The translations under genes were made by a program, and so were the position numbers. DNA of 64,000 bases from Stomoxys calcitrans. Taxonomy: Eukaryota; Arthropoda; Insecta; Diptera; Muscidae. Below are positions 45,648 to 56,269 of the stretch, piece after piece. The stretch spans positions 66,703,727-66,767,726 of the forward strand of contig NC_081556.1 in assembly GCF_963082655.1 (NCBI RefSeq), read 5' to 3'. The stretch's first letter is position 1. The number at the start of each line of letters is the position of its first letter. Under the pieces are notes generated by a model, which was not told where the DNA came from, did no database searches, and saw only the letters and a list, made by a program, of their open reading frames with translations.

Positions 45648-46885
45648 TTGAGACATGGCGAGAATCCGCAGGTGACGTGGTTAATTCAACAGCGTAATTA
45701 CCATGTGCCAATTTCGTCAGATCTTTTAATAAGCAAGGCAAGATACTTTTACAGAAAAATTGTGGGACATGACAATTTTTCTGCTAGTAATGGTTGGCTT
45801 CAAAATTCTAAATCTCGAAGTGGTATAAAATGCTTAAAAATATGCGGTGAACCATTATCAAGTGATCTTTCAGCCGAAGAGTCGGGCTAAATTTTTGAAA
45901 ACAGTCAAGGAAATGGGCCTTAATGAAGATGAAATATATAATGCAGATGAATCTGCTCTCTTTTGGAGACTGCTCCCAACAAAAACATGGGTTCACACAA
46001 CTTTAGCACCTAGATTAACTTTTATGACATGTTCTAACGCAAGAGGATTGCATAAGTTGGCCCTGCTTGTAATTGGCAAGTGTTTAAAAATTTCGAGCTT
46101 CCTGTAACATACAAGGCAACTAAAAAAGGTTGGATGTCAACATATGTTTTTCAGGATTGGTTCAAAAACGTTTTTACTAAAAATGTAAAAAAGTTTTTGA
46201 CCACCGCTGGCAAGCCGTTAAAAGTGCTCCTGGTATTAGATAACGCACCATCACACCCAAAAGAAAAGGAAATCAATACTGACCCTAACTTTCGAGCCTT
46301 ATTTTACCTCCAAATTGCACGGCAATACTACAACCAATGGATCAAAATTTAATTCAGAACATCAAGGTACGCTACAGAAAATATCTGCTAAGCCATATTC
46401 TCAAAGAAAAGAATTCAAATCTTCGAAGCGTCTTAAAATCCTTTAACTTACGGAATACAGTTTCCTATTTAAACATGGCATGGCTTGACGTTAGCAAAAA
46501 GAATATAAACAAAAGTTGGTCGAAGCTGATGGCAGAAGTTTGCTTAGAACAAAGTTGGGACGATGACAACCATATACCTCTCTCTTAGTTAAGAGAAAAG
46601 TTATTACCTGTCAAGACTTAAATAGCATTCATAATACCATTTCGACTCTGAATCCTTCTGCTAACTTAAGCAGTTCCGATTTTTCTGAAGAAGATATTAT
46701 TCAATCAGTTTTGCGAAATGAAATTGTTGAAGAAAATATGGACTCTGACAGCAGTTTTGACCAAATTGAAGAAGTCCAAGACAAAGTGTCTTATAAGGAG
46801 GCAGTCGAGCTGTTTGGAAGAGCAGTTTCAAAGTGTTGTGGGCTAAACAAACAAATGCGACTGAAAAGGAAATATTATTTCTAAG
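45648..46885 (+). pseudogene. pogo/Tigger-type transposase, frameshifted
   Basis: A first frame (45648-45890) carries the CENP-B-type DNA-binding end (FSASNGWLQNSKSRSGIK, then CGEPLSSD). The DDE domain is spread over two or three further frames. The catalytic residues are visible: Asp in IYNADESALFW (codon 45946-45948), Asp in VLLVLDNAPSH (46239-46241) and Asp in LQPMDQNLIQ (46340-46342), giving a DDD pattern as in pogo/Tigger. A C-terminal acidic stretch runs to the stop at 46882-46884. Frameshifts near 45880, 46080, 46300 and 46588 inactivate it. The enzyme would cut and paste the element at TA. Confidence 0.85.
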
Positions 46886-47040
46886 GAATTTAATAGAAAG
46901 ACAGAAAAACTTCACAAGGACAAGTGTATTCAACCTAAAACAAATTTATATTTACGGCAATAAAATATATTTTTTTTAGTGGTTAATCCAATAATTTTTA
47001 AAAATGAATTAAATCTATGTTCACGAGTTTGTTATGTTAT

Positions 47041-47891
47041 TATACCTTCCACCATAGGATGGGGGTATACTAATTTCGTCATTCTGTTTGTAACACCTCG
47101 AAATATGCTTTTCAGACCCCATAAAGTATATATATTCTTGATCGTCGTGACATTTTAAGTCCATCTAGCCATGTCCGTCCGTCCGTCTGTCTGTCAAAAG
47201 CACGCTAACTTTCGAAGGAGTAAAGCTAGCCCCTTGAAATTTTGCACAAATACTTTTTTTTAGTGTAGGTCGGTTGGGATTGTAAATGGGCCAAGTCGGT
47301 CCATGTTTTGATATAGCTGCCATATAAACCGATCTTGGGTCTTGACTTCTTGAGCCTCTAGAGGGCACAATTTCTATCCGATTGGAATGAAATTTTGCAC
47401 GACGTGTTTCGCTATGATTTCCAACAACTGTGCTAAATAAGGTTCAAATCGGTTCATAACCTGATATAGCTGCCATATAAACTGATCTGGGATCTTGACT
47501 TTTTGAGCCACTAGAGGTCGCAATTATTATCCGACTTGCCTGAAATTTTGTACGACGGATCCTCTCATGATCATCAACATACGTGTTTATTATGGTCTGA
47601 ATCGTTCTATAGCCTGATACAGCTCCCATATAAATCGATCTCTCTATTTTACTTCTTGAGCCCACAAAGGGCACAATTCTTATTCGAATTGGCTGAAATT
47701 TTACACAGGTCTCCAACATATAATTTAATTGTGGTTCGAACCGGACCATATCTTGATATCGCTCTAATAGCAGAGCAAATCTTTTCTTTTATCCTTTTTT
47801 TGCCTAAGAAGAGATGCCGGGAAAAGAACTCGACAAATCCGATCCATGGTGGAGGGTATATAAGATTCGGCCCGGCCGAACTTTTACTAGT
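47041..47891 (+). mobile_element. DINE-1-like element inside Tigger, right; most complete copy
   Basis: 5' sub-terminal repeat tataccttccaccatagga at 47041; (GTCY)n tract at about 47174-47195; internal units near 47295, 47465 and 47630, about 165-170 bp apart; 3' sub-terminal repeat ccatggtggagggtatataa near 47842-47861; stem-loop ttcggcccggccgaa at 47867-47881; and an end of ACTAG at 47887-47891. A hairpin a few bases before CTRR is the Helitron 3' signature. No coding sequence. Confidence 0.82.
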
Positions 47892-48785
47892 TTTGCTTTT
47901 ATTTCGAATATTGTCGATTTCGAAACTTCAAATTGTGCGCCCACTTGTCAGATTGATTTTCAACTTTCAATTGCATCTAATATTTTACATTTTCAGCCAA
48001 TGTCAATGTTTTATGCTGGCGTTTATCAATAGGCGCCATAATTCACGTGTTAACACCACAAAGATGTAACAACACTAGGACAACAATCAAATTGACATTC
48101 CCCCTCCCTCACATTTTGTTATGTTAGTGGGTTTGTTCCTGGATAAACGGTAAACGGCACTATACTAAAGGGTTGATAACACACATACAATCTGTTGTAC
48201 ATATTCTAGTGTTTAAGTCTCAATACAAAGGGTACAATTGCTGCGGCACAAACACAAAAATATTACTGTCCGGACTAAAGAGGAAAAATTTTAAAAAGTG
48301 TCGAAAAATTGGGTTGTCCGGACTAGCGAGTGTACGGACTAGAGAGGTTATACTGTATAGTAATTTAGTTAGATTATTATTCAATCTGTAAAACCGATAT
48401 ATGTAAACATTTTTTTATGTTCAATTCCATAAGATTTAGTTGACACCAGCCGTATAATTGGTTAAGGTCGGATTGTAATTTCAGCTGATCTATATCAGTT
48501 TGAATGGTTTTAAAGAGAGAAATTGGCAATGGATGGAAGATCATTAATAAACATTGGAAACAAAATAGACTCAAGATGTCTACCTTGTGGAACTGCAGAT
48601 AGAACATCAATAGATTTCGAAACAGAAATGCTAGCAATGAGAATGAAAATCACAGCAGGCCTAGTTTGTGTAATAGAAAATCTTATTGAAAGCCATAAAC
48701 ATAGAAAGGTTCCTGAGGGTGGGCTAAGCACCAGAAAAAATCAAATATTTTTCTTTCTTTTTAATCACATAAATCCAAAACTGAA

Positions 48786-50116
48786 CAAGTAAGAGCATGC
48801 TAAGTTCGGCCTGGCCGAATCTTATATACCCTCTACCATGGATCCCATTTGTCGAGTTCTATGCGCAGTATCTCTTTTAAGACAAACAAAGAATATTGAA
48901 TAAGTACTGTTATGCTATTGGAGCTATATCAAGTTATAGTCCGATTTATGGTCCACAAATGAATGCTGAACATTGTTGAAGTCATTGTGTAATATTTCAG
49001 TTCTTTTGAATAAGAATTGCGTCTTGTAGGGGCTCAAGAAGCAAAATCGGGAGATCGTTTTTTATGGGAGCTGTATCAAGCTATAAATCGATTCAGACCA
49101 TACTAGACACGTATGTTGAAGGTCATGAATGAAGCCGTTGTACAAAATTTCTTCCAAATCGAAGATCCCAGATCGGTTTACATGGCAGCTATACCAGATT
49201 ATGAACTGATTTGAATCATATTTAACATAGTTGTTGGAAGAGATTCCAAAACACCACATGCAAAATTTCACTCAAATCGGATGAGAATTGCGCCCTCTAG
49301 AGGCTCAAGAAGTCAAGATCCCAGATCGGTTTATATGGCAGCTATACCAGATTATGTATCGATTTTCGCCATACTTAGAACAGTTTTTGGAAGTCATAAC
49401 AAAACACTTCATGCAAAATTTCAGCAGTATCGGATGAGAATTGTGCGCTCTATTGGCTCAAGAAGTCAAGATCCAAGATCGGTTTAAATGACAGCTATAC
49501 CAGATTATAAATCGATTTGAACTCAAGAAACAAAATCGGGAAATCGTTTTTTTATGGGAGCTGTATCAAGCTATTAATCGATTCAGACCATATTAGGCAC
49601 GTATGTTGAAGGTCATGAAAGAAGCCGTTGTACAAAATTTCTTCTAAATCGGATGAAAATTGCGCGCTCTATTGTATCAAGACGTCAAGATCCCAGATCG
49701 GTTTATATGGCAGCTATACCAGATTATGAACTGATTTGAATCATACTTAACACAGTTGTTGGAAGTTATACCAAAACAATACGTGCAAAATTTCAGTCAA
49801 ATCGAACGAGAATCGCGCCCTTTAGAGGCTCAAGAAGTCAAGTCCCAAGATCGGTTTATATGGCAGCTGTATCAAAACATGGACCAATTTGGCCCATTTA
49901 CAATCCCAACCGACCTACACTAATAAAAAGTATTTGTGCAAAATTTCAAGCGGCTAGCTCTTATAAAGTTGGCGTGCTTTCGACAGACAGACGGAGGGAC
50001 ATGGCTAGATCGACTTCAAATGACATGACGATCAAGAATATATATATATATTATCGCATATTGTTACAAACAGAATTACAAAAATAGTATACCCCCATCC
50101 TATGGTGGAGGGTATG
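48786..50116 (-). mobile_element. DINE-1-like element, long copy with seven to eight internal units
   Basis: Minus orientation. The right end has tcctatggtggagggtat at 50098-50115, the inverse of the 5' sub-terminal repeat. The GTCC tract near 49985-50000 is short. Internal units with atcggtttatatggcagct recur near 49330, 49700 and 49860, with others more diverged. The 3' stem-loop ttcggcctggccgaa is at 48806-48820. Only a few bases separate it from the next copy, so two elements are head to tail. Confidence 0.78.
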
Positions 50117-50118
50117 AA

Positions 50119-51345
50119 AATAAAACATGTAAAAGCGTGCTAAGTTCGGCCCGGCCGAATCTTATATACCCTCCACCATGGATCACATTTGTCGAGTTCT
50201 TTTCCCGGCATCTCTTCTTAGGCAAAAAAAGGATAAAAGAAAAGATTTGCTCTGCTATTAGAGCGATATCAAGATATGGTCTGGTTCGAACCACAAATAA
50301 ATTATATGTTGGAAACCTGTGTAAAATGTCAGCCTATTCGAATAAGAATTGCACCCTTTGGGGGCTCAAGAAGTAAAATAGAGACATCGATTTTTATGGG
50401 AGCTGTATCGGGATATAGACCGATTCAGACCATAATAAACACGTATGTTGATGGTCATGAGAGAATCCGTCGTACAAAATTTCAGGCAAGTCGGATAATT
50501 ATTGCGACCTTTAGTGGCTCAAGAAGTCAAGATCCCAGATCGGTTTATATGGCAGCTATATCAGGTTATGAACCGATTTGAACCTTATTTGACGCAGTTG
50601 TTGAAAGTAAGAATAAAATACGTCTTGCAAAATTTCAGCCAAATCGGATAGGAATTGCGTACTCTAGAAGCTCAAGAAGTCAAGTCCGCAGATCTGTTTA
50701 TATGACAGCTATATCAGGTTATGAACCCATTTGAACCATACTTGGCACAGTTATTGGATATCATAACAAAACACTCCATGCAAAATTTCATTCTAATCGG
50801 ATAAGAATTGCGCACTCTAAAGACCCAAGATCGGTTTATATGGCAGCTATATCAAAGCATGGACCGATATGGCCCATTTCAATACCAACCGACCTATACT
50901 AATAAGAAGTATTTGTGCAAAATTTCAAGCGGCTAGCTTTACTCCTTCGGAAGTTAGCGTGCTTTCGACAGACAGACGGACGAACAGACGGATGAACATG
51001 GCTAGATCGACATAAAATGTCGCGACGATCAAGAATATATATATTGGGTTGCCCAAAAAGTAATTGCGGATTTTTCATATAGTCGGCGTTGACAAATTTT
51101 TCCACAGCTTGTGACTCTGTAATTGCATTCTTTCTTCTGTCAGTTATCAGCTGTTACTTTTAGCTTGCTTTAGAAAAAAAGTGTAAAAAAAGTATATTTG
51201 ATTAAAGTTCATTCTAAGTTTTATTAAAAGTGCATTTACTTTGTTTTAAAAAATCCGCAATTACTTTTTGGGCAACCCACAATACTCTATGGGGCCTCAG
51301 ACGAATATTTCGAGTAGTTACAAACAGAATGACGAAATTAGTATA
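50119..51345 (-). mobile_element. DINE-1-like element with nested mariner MITE
   Basis: The 3' end with stem-loop ttcggcccggccgaa is at 50146-50160. Internal units lie near 50410, 50550, 50700 and 50840, with a GACG/GACA tract (GTCY on the other strand) at about 50967-50995. The mariner MITE (51048-51290) interrupts the 5' region, which resumes at about 51291 with atggggcctcagacga. The 5' terminal repeat is decayed. Confidence 0.75.
51048..51290. mobile_element. Mariner-derived MITE, copy 2
   Basis: About 243 bp with near-perfect inverted ends of about 30 bp: left tgggttgcccaaaaagtaat at 51049, right attactttttgggcaaccca at 51270-51289. The interior is the two mariner ends (57330-57470 and 58665-58740) joined, without transposase. 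It is inserted in the TA-rich end of a DINE-1-like element. Confidence 0.88.
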
Positions 51346-51589
51346 CTTATAACCTTCGCGAAAGCCACATAACCAATGAAAAAAAGGAGACACTGATCAT
51401 AGCAATCGATGCACATCTTTCGTTTTTATATACAATTAAGTGAAGCTATAGGACGCCGTTTTTAATTTAAACAATTTTACGTTTTATCGATATTAAATGA
51501 AAAAAACATAATTTTTCATTAGAAATTCCATAAGACATGATCAGGAAAACGTGTATATAAAAAAACTAGCTCCCTGTGGCCTACTTCGT

Positions 51590-52745
51590 TAGCCCCGTTT
51601 TTGATACTCCCTTTTTAGTATAGAACTTTCAAAAACTAGGTAGTCATTCAGTTTAAAAGGTTATGAAGCTTTGTAATAATTGCATATAAAATTTCACAAA
51701 TCTGTTCCCTTCTGTAAAAAAGTACCATATAGTATTAAGAATAACAATACATCATTGAGTCGCCCAATATATATTGTATAAGGTATAAATGAATCCCAAT
51801 TTGAGAGCTTAAGATTAATCTGTAAAGAAAATACCATTTTGTTTGTTTTAGTACCTAAATGCAAGAATTAAAAAGAAATCTTCTAACCTCCCAATATTTA
51901 CTGAGTGCTTTTGCTCAATTTGTAAAGAATGTAGCATTTTGTACGTTTTAGTACCTAAATGTACGATTTTGAATAATTTTCTGGTGACCCAAAATCAAGG
52001 TGAACTTGTATCCTAATTTTGAAAGCTTTATCTCACTCCGGTAAGAAAGTACTATTTTTTGTGTTTGAGTACCTAAATATACGTATAAAAAATATCGTCT
52101 TTTGCCCAAAATATTCTTTCAAAGGTACCAATTATCCCACAATTAGTACGTTTTCTTTCGTATTTTTAAAGACATTACGATAATGCTTGTCGAATTGCTT
52201 AATTTTAGAAGTCTTCGTTCGCTGTAAACGAAGATAAGCTATTTCGTACTTTTTTGCTCGTTTTGGTACCAAAATGTACGATTTTTTAATGGATCATTTA
52301 GTCACCCATTATGTATTTCCTTTTTGTACATGCATGCTAAATTTCAGACCTCTAGCCCCATCTGTAAAGAAAGTACCAAATGGTATCACAAATTACGAGG
52401 TGTGAATAGATTATTTGGTCACCCGTCATATTTTTCCTAGTTGTACCTGTATGCCAAATTTCAGACCTCCAGCCCCCATATGTAAAGAAAGTACCAATGG
52501 TACCACATGACAAATTTCAGACCTCTAGCTCCATCTATGAAGAATGTATCAAATTGTACAAAAATACATAATGTGGGAATAGTGAATAGATCTTTTAGCT
52601 ACCCATCATATAGTTTTTAGTTGTACCTAAATGTCAAAAATTCAGACCTCAAGCTCCATCTGAACAGAAAGTACAAACTAGTACCAATATTAGTGCAAAA
52701 TGGCGATGATCAGTCAGTCAGCAATCAGTCAGTCACTCAACTCTT
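51590..52745. repeat. Tandem repeats with GTAC motifs (family G)
   Basis: About eight diverged units of roughly 100-140 bp share tctgtaaagaaagtaccaat-like and gtacctaaatgtacgat-like blocks. The gtac tetranucleotide recurs throughout. A short (CAGT)-type run sits at 52710-52740. Another stretch of the family is at 56270-56490. No coding sequence. Confidence 0.75.
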
Positions 52746-53126
52746 TTATATATATAGATATTGCCGAAAAAGTTGCTGAGTTATATAAAAAGGCTAGGAA
52801 ATATTTAATCAAATTTTTGCTTGGACAGCTTACGTTTTTCATGTATTAAATAAAAGGCGGTATGATTTGTGTAGCTCAAAGTAGTTTTTCGGGTTGTTAC
52901 TAAGGTTCTTAGGGTTTCGTAAACTCTAATAACAATTTGGGTAACCCTTTCATATGAGTACTGCTCTTCAACTTGGTAAAAGGGAGAATTTTAGCACTAT
53001 CGTCTATAAAAACAAATGATGTTGGTGATCCATACTTTGGGTATTCTTACGTTAAGCAAACACAAAATACCATGAGAAAGCACCCTAAAGACATTATGTT
53101 ACCTCTTTCAGGATTTATAGCCTTTA
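52746..53126. other. AT-rich spacer
   Basis: Nothing recognised. Confidence 0.4.
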
Positions 53127-53500
53127 AAGCATACTGAGGGTCAAGTTTACCGGATTGACCCGATTAAGCCCTTCGTCGACAAGGGTTGCCGCCTCAGTAT
53201 ACAAGACCCTGCTACACCAACAACATATTATTTCCACAGAGATGTAATCCCATGGCAGCCGGTTATACGCATCGGATTGACCTGATGGAATCCTTCATCG
53301 GCAAAGGCTGCCGCCCCAGTGTACGTGTTCGTCCTTTTTTCGTCATGTTAACTGCCCAGCCAAAATCACTCGACACATACCCATATATCCCTGGACGCAA
53401 TCCATCTTAGTCGCAGAGTTCCTAAATCTGGACACTCAACTGAATTAAGCAGACGATAGATAGAACAAAACAAACTGCTACAACAGCAACAGAGATGTAA
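53127..53500 (+). mobile_element. LINE-B mini-element: 5' leader joined to 3' end
   Basis: 53250-53340 matches the LINE-B 5' leader (11335-11422 on the minus strand: cagccggtt, gacctgatggaat, ctgccgccccagtgtacgtg). It is joined directly to the last codons and 3' UTR (cttagtcgcagagttcctaa, then gacactcaac, tgctacaacagcaac tail at about 53480). A second, partial leader copy precedes it at 53148-53206. The coding region is entirely absent. Confidence 0.75.
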
Positions 53501-54480
53501 CGAAAAATTTAATTGAAGAAGCTCAAAGCTGTCGTCCCAACGCGCCGTAACGCATGTTGTCCTCCTCTTCTCTAGGTGTGCCTTGGCACCTGTAGTCGAG
53601 AGTAATACTTCAAGCGCACAACTAGTCCTCAGTCTAATTAATGAGGATGAGACGGATAAACCAGAGGGATGTACAGTTCGTCCCCAGCCTTTAAGTAAAG
53701 ATGGTGTTTCCGACTTCAGACAGTGTCAATGAACAGCGGGATGACAGCAGATGTGGGCGATGGATTTGCTAAGCTCACAAGCAGACCGAGAAAGCGATCC
53801 GGGGCATGGCGAAGGAGATAGACAGAGGAGTGTGTACCAGCAGCGCAATCGGGTGGAAGCGCATTGAACTGACATTCCAGGCACATCTACGGAAGATGGA
53901 AAGAGAATCAGATCTCCCGAAGAGCATAACACTGCCAAGACGCTGAAGATGAAAAAGAGCTTTCAAGCACTCTGGGAAGGCCAAGCCCCCCGCAATGGAG
54001 ATTCCAGACAGTGTCATGCGGAGAGAGATAAATTCGGTACAGCAACGAAGGAAGCGCGCAAAGCCACTGGGTCTTCATAGTGGACCAGATCGTCGGTCCC
54101 AGGTGAGGCATTTGGTAAACGAACCGGTTATCGAGCATTAGCTTTGAAGGGGTCCACCCATCCGAATTATGAGCTGCAAGTTTAGGGCGGCATCTTAACG
54201 CTGCGTTTTGCATCAGCGGAATGTTTTGGTACCGTCAAAAAGCTCGTTGGAAGTGTCCACACTTCCTGGGGCGAAAAGCACGACCTTGTGAGAAAGATGG
54301 ACATCCCACAGTTTACAAAAGCGACGATCTTTATCAAGGATGTGTGCGGTGAAATTGCGCCGGAACGCATGATGGAAGTCTTAAACAAACAAAACCAAGA
54401 TTTGGTCGTGGAGAAATGAGAGGTTTTCCACAGGAAGGAGAGGAAGGAATATGCCCTCATGAGTATAAATATGCGCTTTA
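53501..54480 (+). pseudogene. Possible LINE ORF1 remnant
   Basis: GC-richer than its surroundings. Broken plus-strand frames give GKRTGYRALALKGSTHPN and, after a stop, RFASAECFGTVKKLVGSVH plus IKDVCGEIAPERMMEVLNKQ, the last resembling a conserved part of some insect LINE ORF1 proteins. Minus-strand frames of about 80-100 residues in the same place look like shadows. I cannot name the family; a decayed LINE nucleic-acid-binding protein is the best guess. Confidence 0.4.
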
Positions 54481-54798
54481 AGATGCATCCTTTGCTTTAG
54501 AGAAAGTGATATAGTGATATTGTTACTTTATTTAATCACAATCGGTATATGATAGAAATATGTAAACTTATTTGTTTGAGAATTTTCGAGCGTTTTCATG
54601 TGAATCGATTTTGTAATTTAAATACTATATCCTACAAAAAATTATTAGGTCAAAAGGTGACCAATTTAAGCACGTACACAGATTGGAAAAATGTCATAGA
54701 CAAATTTGTAGTTTGTTCACCATTTTCAAGTTTAAAAGAAAACGAAAAATTAATTGGAACATTTGTTTTATGAAACTTTTATTTTTTTTTATTTTTAG

Positions 54799-55195
54799 CA
54801 CTCCTGTAACTTACAGCCGGCAGATGTTAACCGGATCGCATGTAAAGCAATTGCCCTCATCGCCAGTAGAAATCCCCAGTATAAGTCTCAATGGTTGCGC
54901 CATTTCCACAACTAATAATGACCAAAATCCGAAGAAGGCCGAACATGCCAAGCTTCGAGCTTTGACGATGCGGCACAATAAAAGTAATAATGCCTTGAGT
55001 GGGCCATCATCGGTATTGCGAAACGCACACTCGACTGGCCAGTTAAACATGGGCTACGAAGGCGGCAATAGCGCAGTCAGTATGTCTAATATATCGGCAA
55101 CTGGTGAGCAGAAAAGGAAAAGAAAATGGTCCAAACTTTTAAACAAAGTGTTTTCACGCAGTAACTCCAATCTGAAACAACAAACATCTGAATGA
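54799..55195 (+). CDS. MyD88: MyD88 terminal coding exon (C-terminal extension)
   Basis: Preceded by a long T-rich tract and tttttag at 54792-54798, and ends with TGA at 55193-55195. One base completes the Ser codon begun at 27032-27033, then 131 codons follow. Together with about 20 residues after the TIR domain this gives a C-terminal extension of about 150 residues, similar to that of Drosophila MyD88 and absent from vertebrate MyD88. It is rich in Ser/Asn. Near the end it carries the basic stretch KRKRKWSKLLNKVFSRS (55112-55162). In Drosophila the C-terminal extension binds phosphoinositides and holds the adaptor at the plasma membrane; the basic cluster is the likely contact. Assignment rests on phase, position and composition. 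Confidence 0.72.
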
Positions 55196-55480
55196 CAAAA
55201 TTTAACTGGCACATTGCCTCTTCCATGCGATTGCTACTTAAAATCCTTTAAAACCATTAGGTGATATTTTATTGTAACCGCACATAATTTCTAAAAATTT
55301 TTGATGTCACAGTTTGCTCTTCAGTCTTGTAACCTACATACTTTATAACCGAATTGCCACTCTATACTCCAACTCGTGCTAAAATACAATACTATTCAAA
55401 TCTACATCTTTAATTTGTCCAGTATTCGTATTAAGGTAATGAAGTTGAAATTAAATAAAATAAGGCTGTTGTAAAATGAA
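55196..55480 (+). other. MyD88 3' UTR
   Basis: Non-coding AT-rich sequence from the stop codon to just past the aataaa signal at 55454-55459. The exact cleavage site is inferred. Confidence 0.6.
55454..55459 (+). terminator. Polyadenylation signal AATAAA
   Basis: Canonical hexamer about 260 bp after the MyD88 stop codon, followed within about 15-30 bp by gctgttgtaaaat. It is the first good candidate downstream. Confidence 0.6.
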
Positions 55481-55576
55481 ATATGAAATTATTTTTTTGT
55501 GTTCAAGTGTATACCTTTATTATTTATATATTTTCTGATTATTTCAACTCCAGGTCATCGAACAAATAAATATTAA

Positions 55577-55632
55577 CAAGTAAAAGCGTGCTAAGTTCGG
55601 CCGGGCCGAATCCAGAATCCACCACCATGGAT
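55577..55632 (-). mobile_element. DINE-1-like 3' end fragment
   Basis: Only the 3' end remains: acaagtaaaagcgtgctaag, stem-loop ttcggccgggccgaa at 55597-55611, and caccaccatgg. Confidence 0.75.
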
Positions 55633-56240
55633 TCTGCTAAAAATGTATACAAAATACATTTAGTTGAAGGGCATAATATCATTTTTTCAAAATCGAAAAT
55701 TGTCAAAATTCTTGTTACTGTATTTTGCTCATAGAACTCGGTACCACTTGTTTGGAATGTGTTGGCATTATCTTCGTCACATTTTTTATAGTGCGTTTTG
55801 ACAGTTGTTCGTGTGAAAAGTCGAAGTCGTACTAGGCTTAACGACGAAAAATACCCAAGAATAGAGCTTTCTTTGAAAAAATTCTAGCTCGAGTTAGTAA
55901 AGAGGTATCGTAATGAAATTTAGATTGGCGTTAAGTAGACGACTGAAACCAGTTACAACAATTTTTCCCGTCATGTTTTGGGGGAAAATTGGCTTGTCAA
56001 AAGTCAGCACTTTTTTATATCCCAAGAATCCAACGAAAACATATCTCAAAATTCTTAGGAGTGAGATTTCTGGAATCCGTTTTAATGTCTCCTTCATAAA
56101 TTATTAAGAAAATAATTTTTTGTTTAGGGTAAGCCTAAGTAAAGTAAAAGATTTTTTTTTCAAAAATTTTGAAAGTTGAAAACTTAGGAAAAAATTGCTG
56201 CATCAATATAAATTCTCTGGATTATGAATATGCTAGCATA
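55633..56240. repeat. T1-related repeat, copy 2
   Basis: Shares aaaattcttaggagtgagat, atttctggaatcc and attaagaaaat blocks with the interior of the T1 MITE (31080-31370), and aaaattgctgcatcaatata with its arm. A loop sequence, catagaactcggtaccactt at 55729, is shared with foldback F2. Confidence 0.55.
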
Positions 56241-56269
56241 TACCCGGTCGCTTCGTTGCCCCCGATGGT

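Larger units (their letters stand above)
44556..48355 (+). mobile_element. pogo/Tigger-type DNA transposon with two nested insertions
   Basis: Terminal inverted repeats start cagtcgaaccttcctaatcc at 44556; the right end has the inverted form (gactagagaggttatactg) ending at 48355. TA flanks both sides (44554-44555 and 48356-48357). Sub-terminal ttgtccggact blocks occur near both ends. It encodes a CENP-B/DDE-type transposase on the + strand. Two DINE-1-like elements lie inside it, left and right of the gene. Without them it would be about 2.1 kb. Confidence 0.85.
44400..48740 (-). mobile_element. LINE-E copy 2, split by the Tigger insertion
   Basis: The upstream (RT) part at 48356-48740 encodes AVPQGRHLESILFPMFINDL and LNLMELNIKKCLHIS on the minus strand. 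The downstream part at 44400-44555 encodes LNGSPLETLESI and LLDQRLKYRSHIS. Put end to end they give the order of the RT region in LINE-E copy 1 (12541-13524). The Tigger element sits exactly between them at a TA. Confidence 0.78.
27034..54798 (+). other. Giant MyD88 intron (about 27.8 kb)
   Basis: The donor gtaata at 27034 and the acceptor tttttag at 54792-54798 bound the interval. The split codon has two bases (ag) on the left and one base (c) on the right, giving a Ser codon and an open frame on both sides. Nearly all of the interval is mobile-element DNA. A small extra exon cannot be excluded, but phase agreement does not require one. Confidence 0.7.

Noticed and set aside
51590..52745. 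CRISPR array
   Set aside because: The units are diverged, directly adjacent and lack unique spacers of constant length. The window is eukaryotic.
53726..54460. Minus-strand genes of 70-101 residues
   Set aside because: Overlapping frames on the opposite strand to a likely LINE ORF1 remnant, with no recognisable domain. I keep only the weak plus-strand call.
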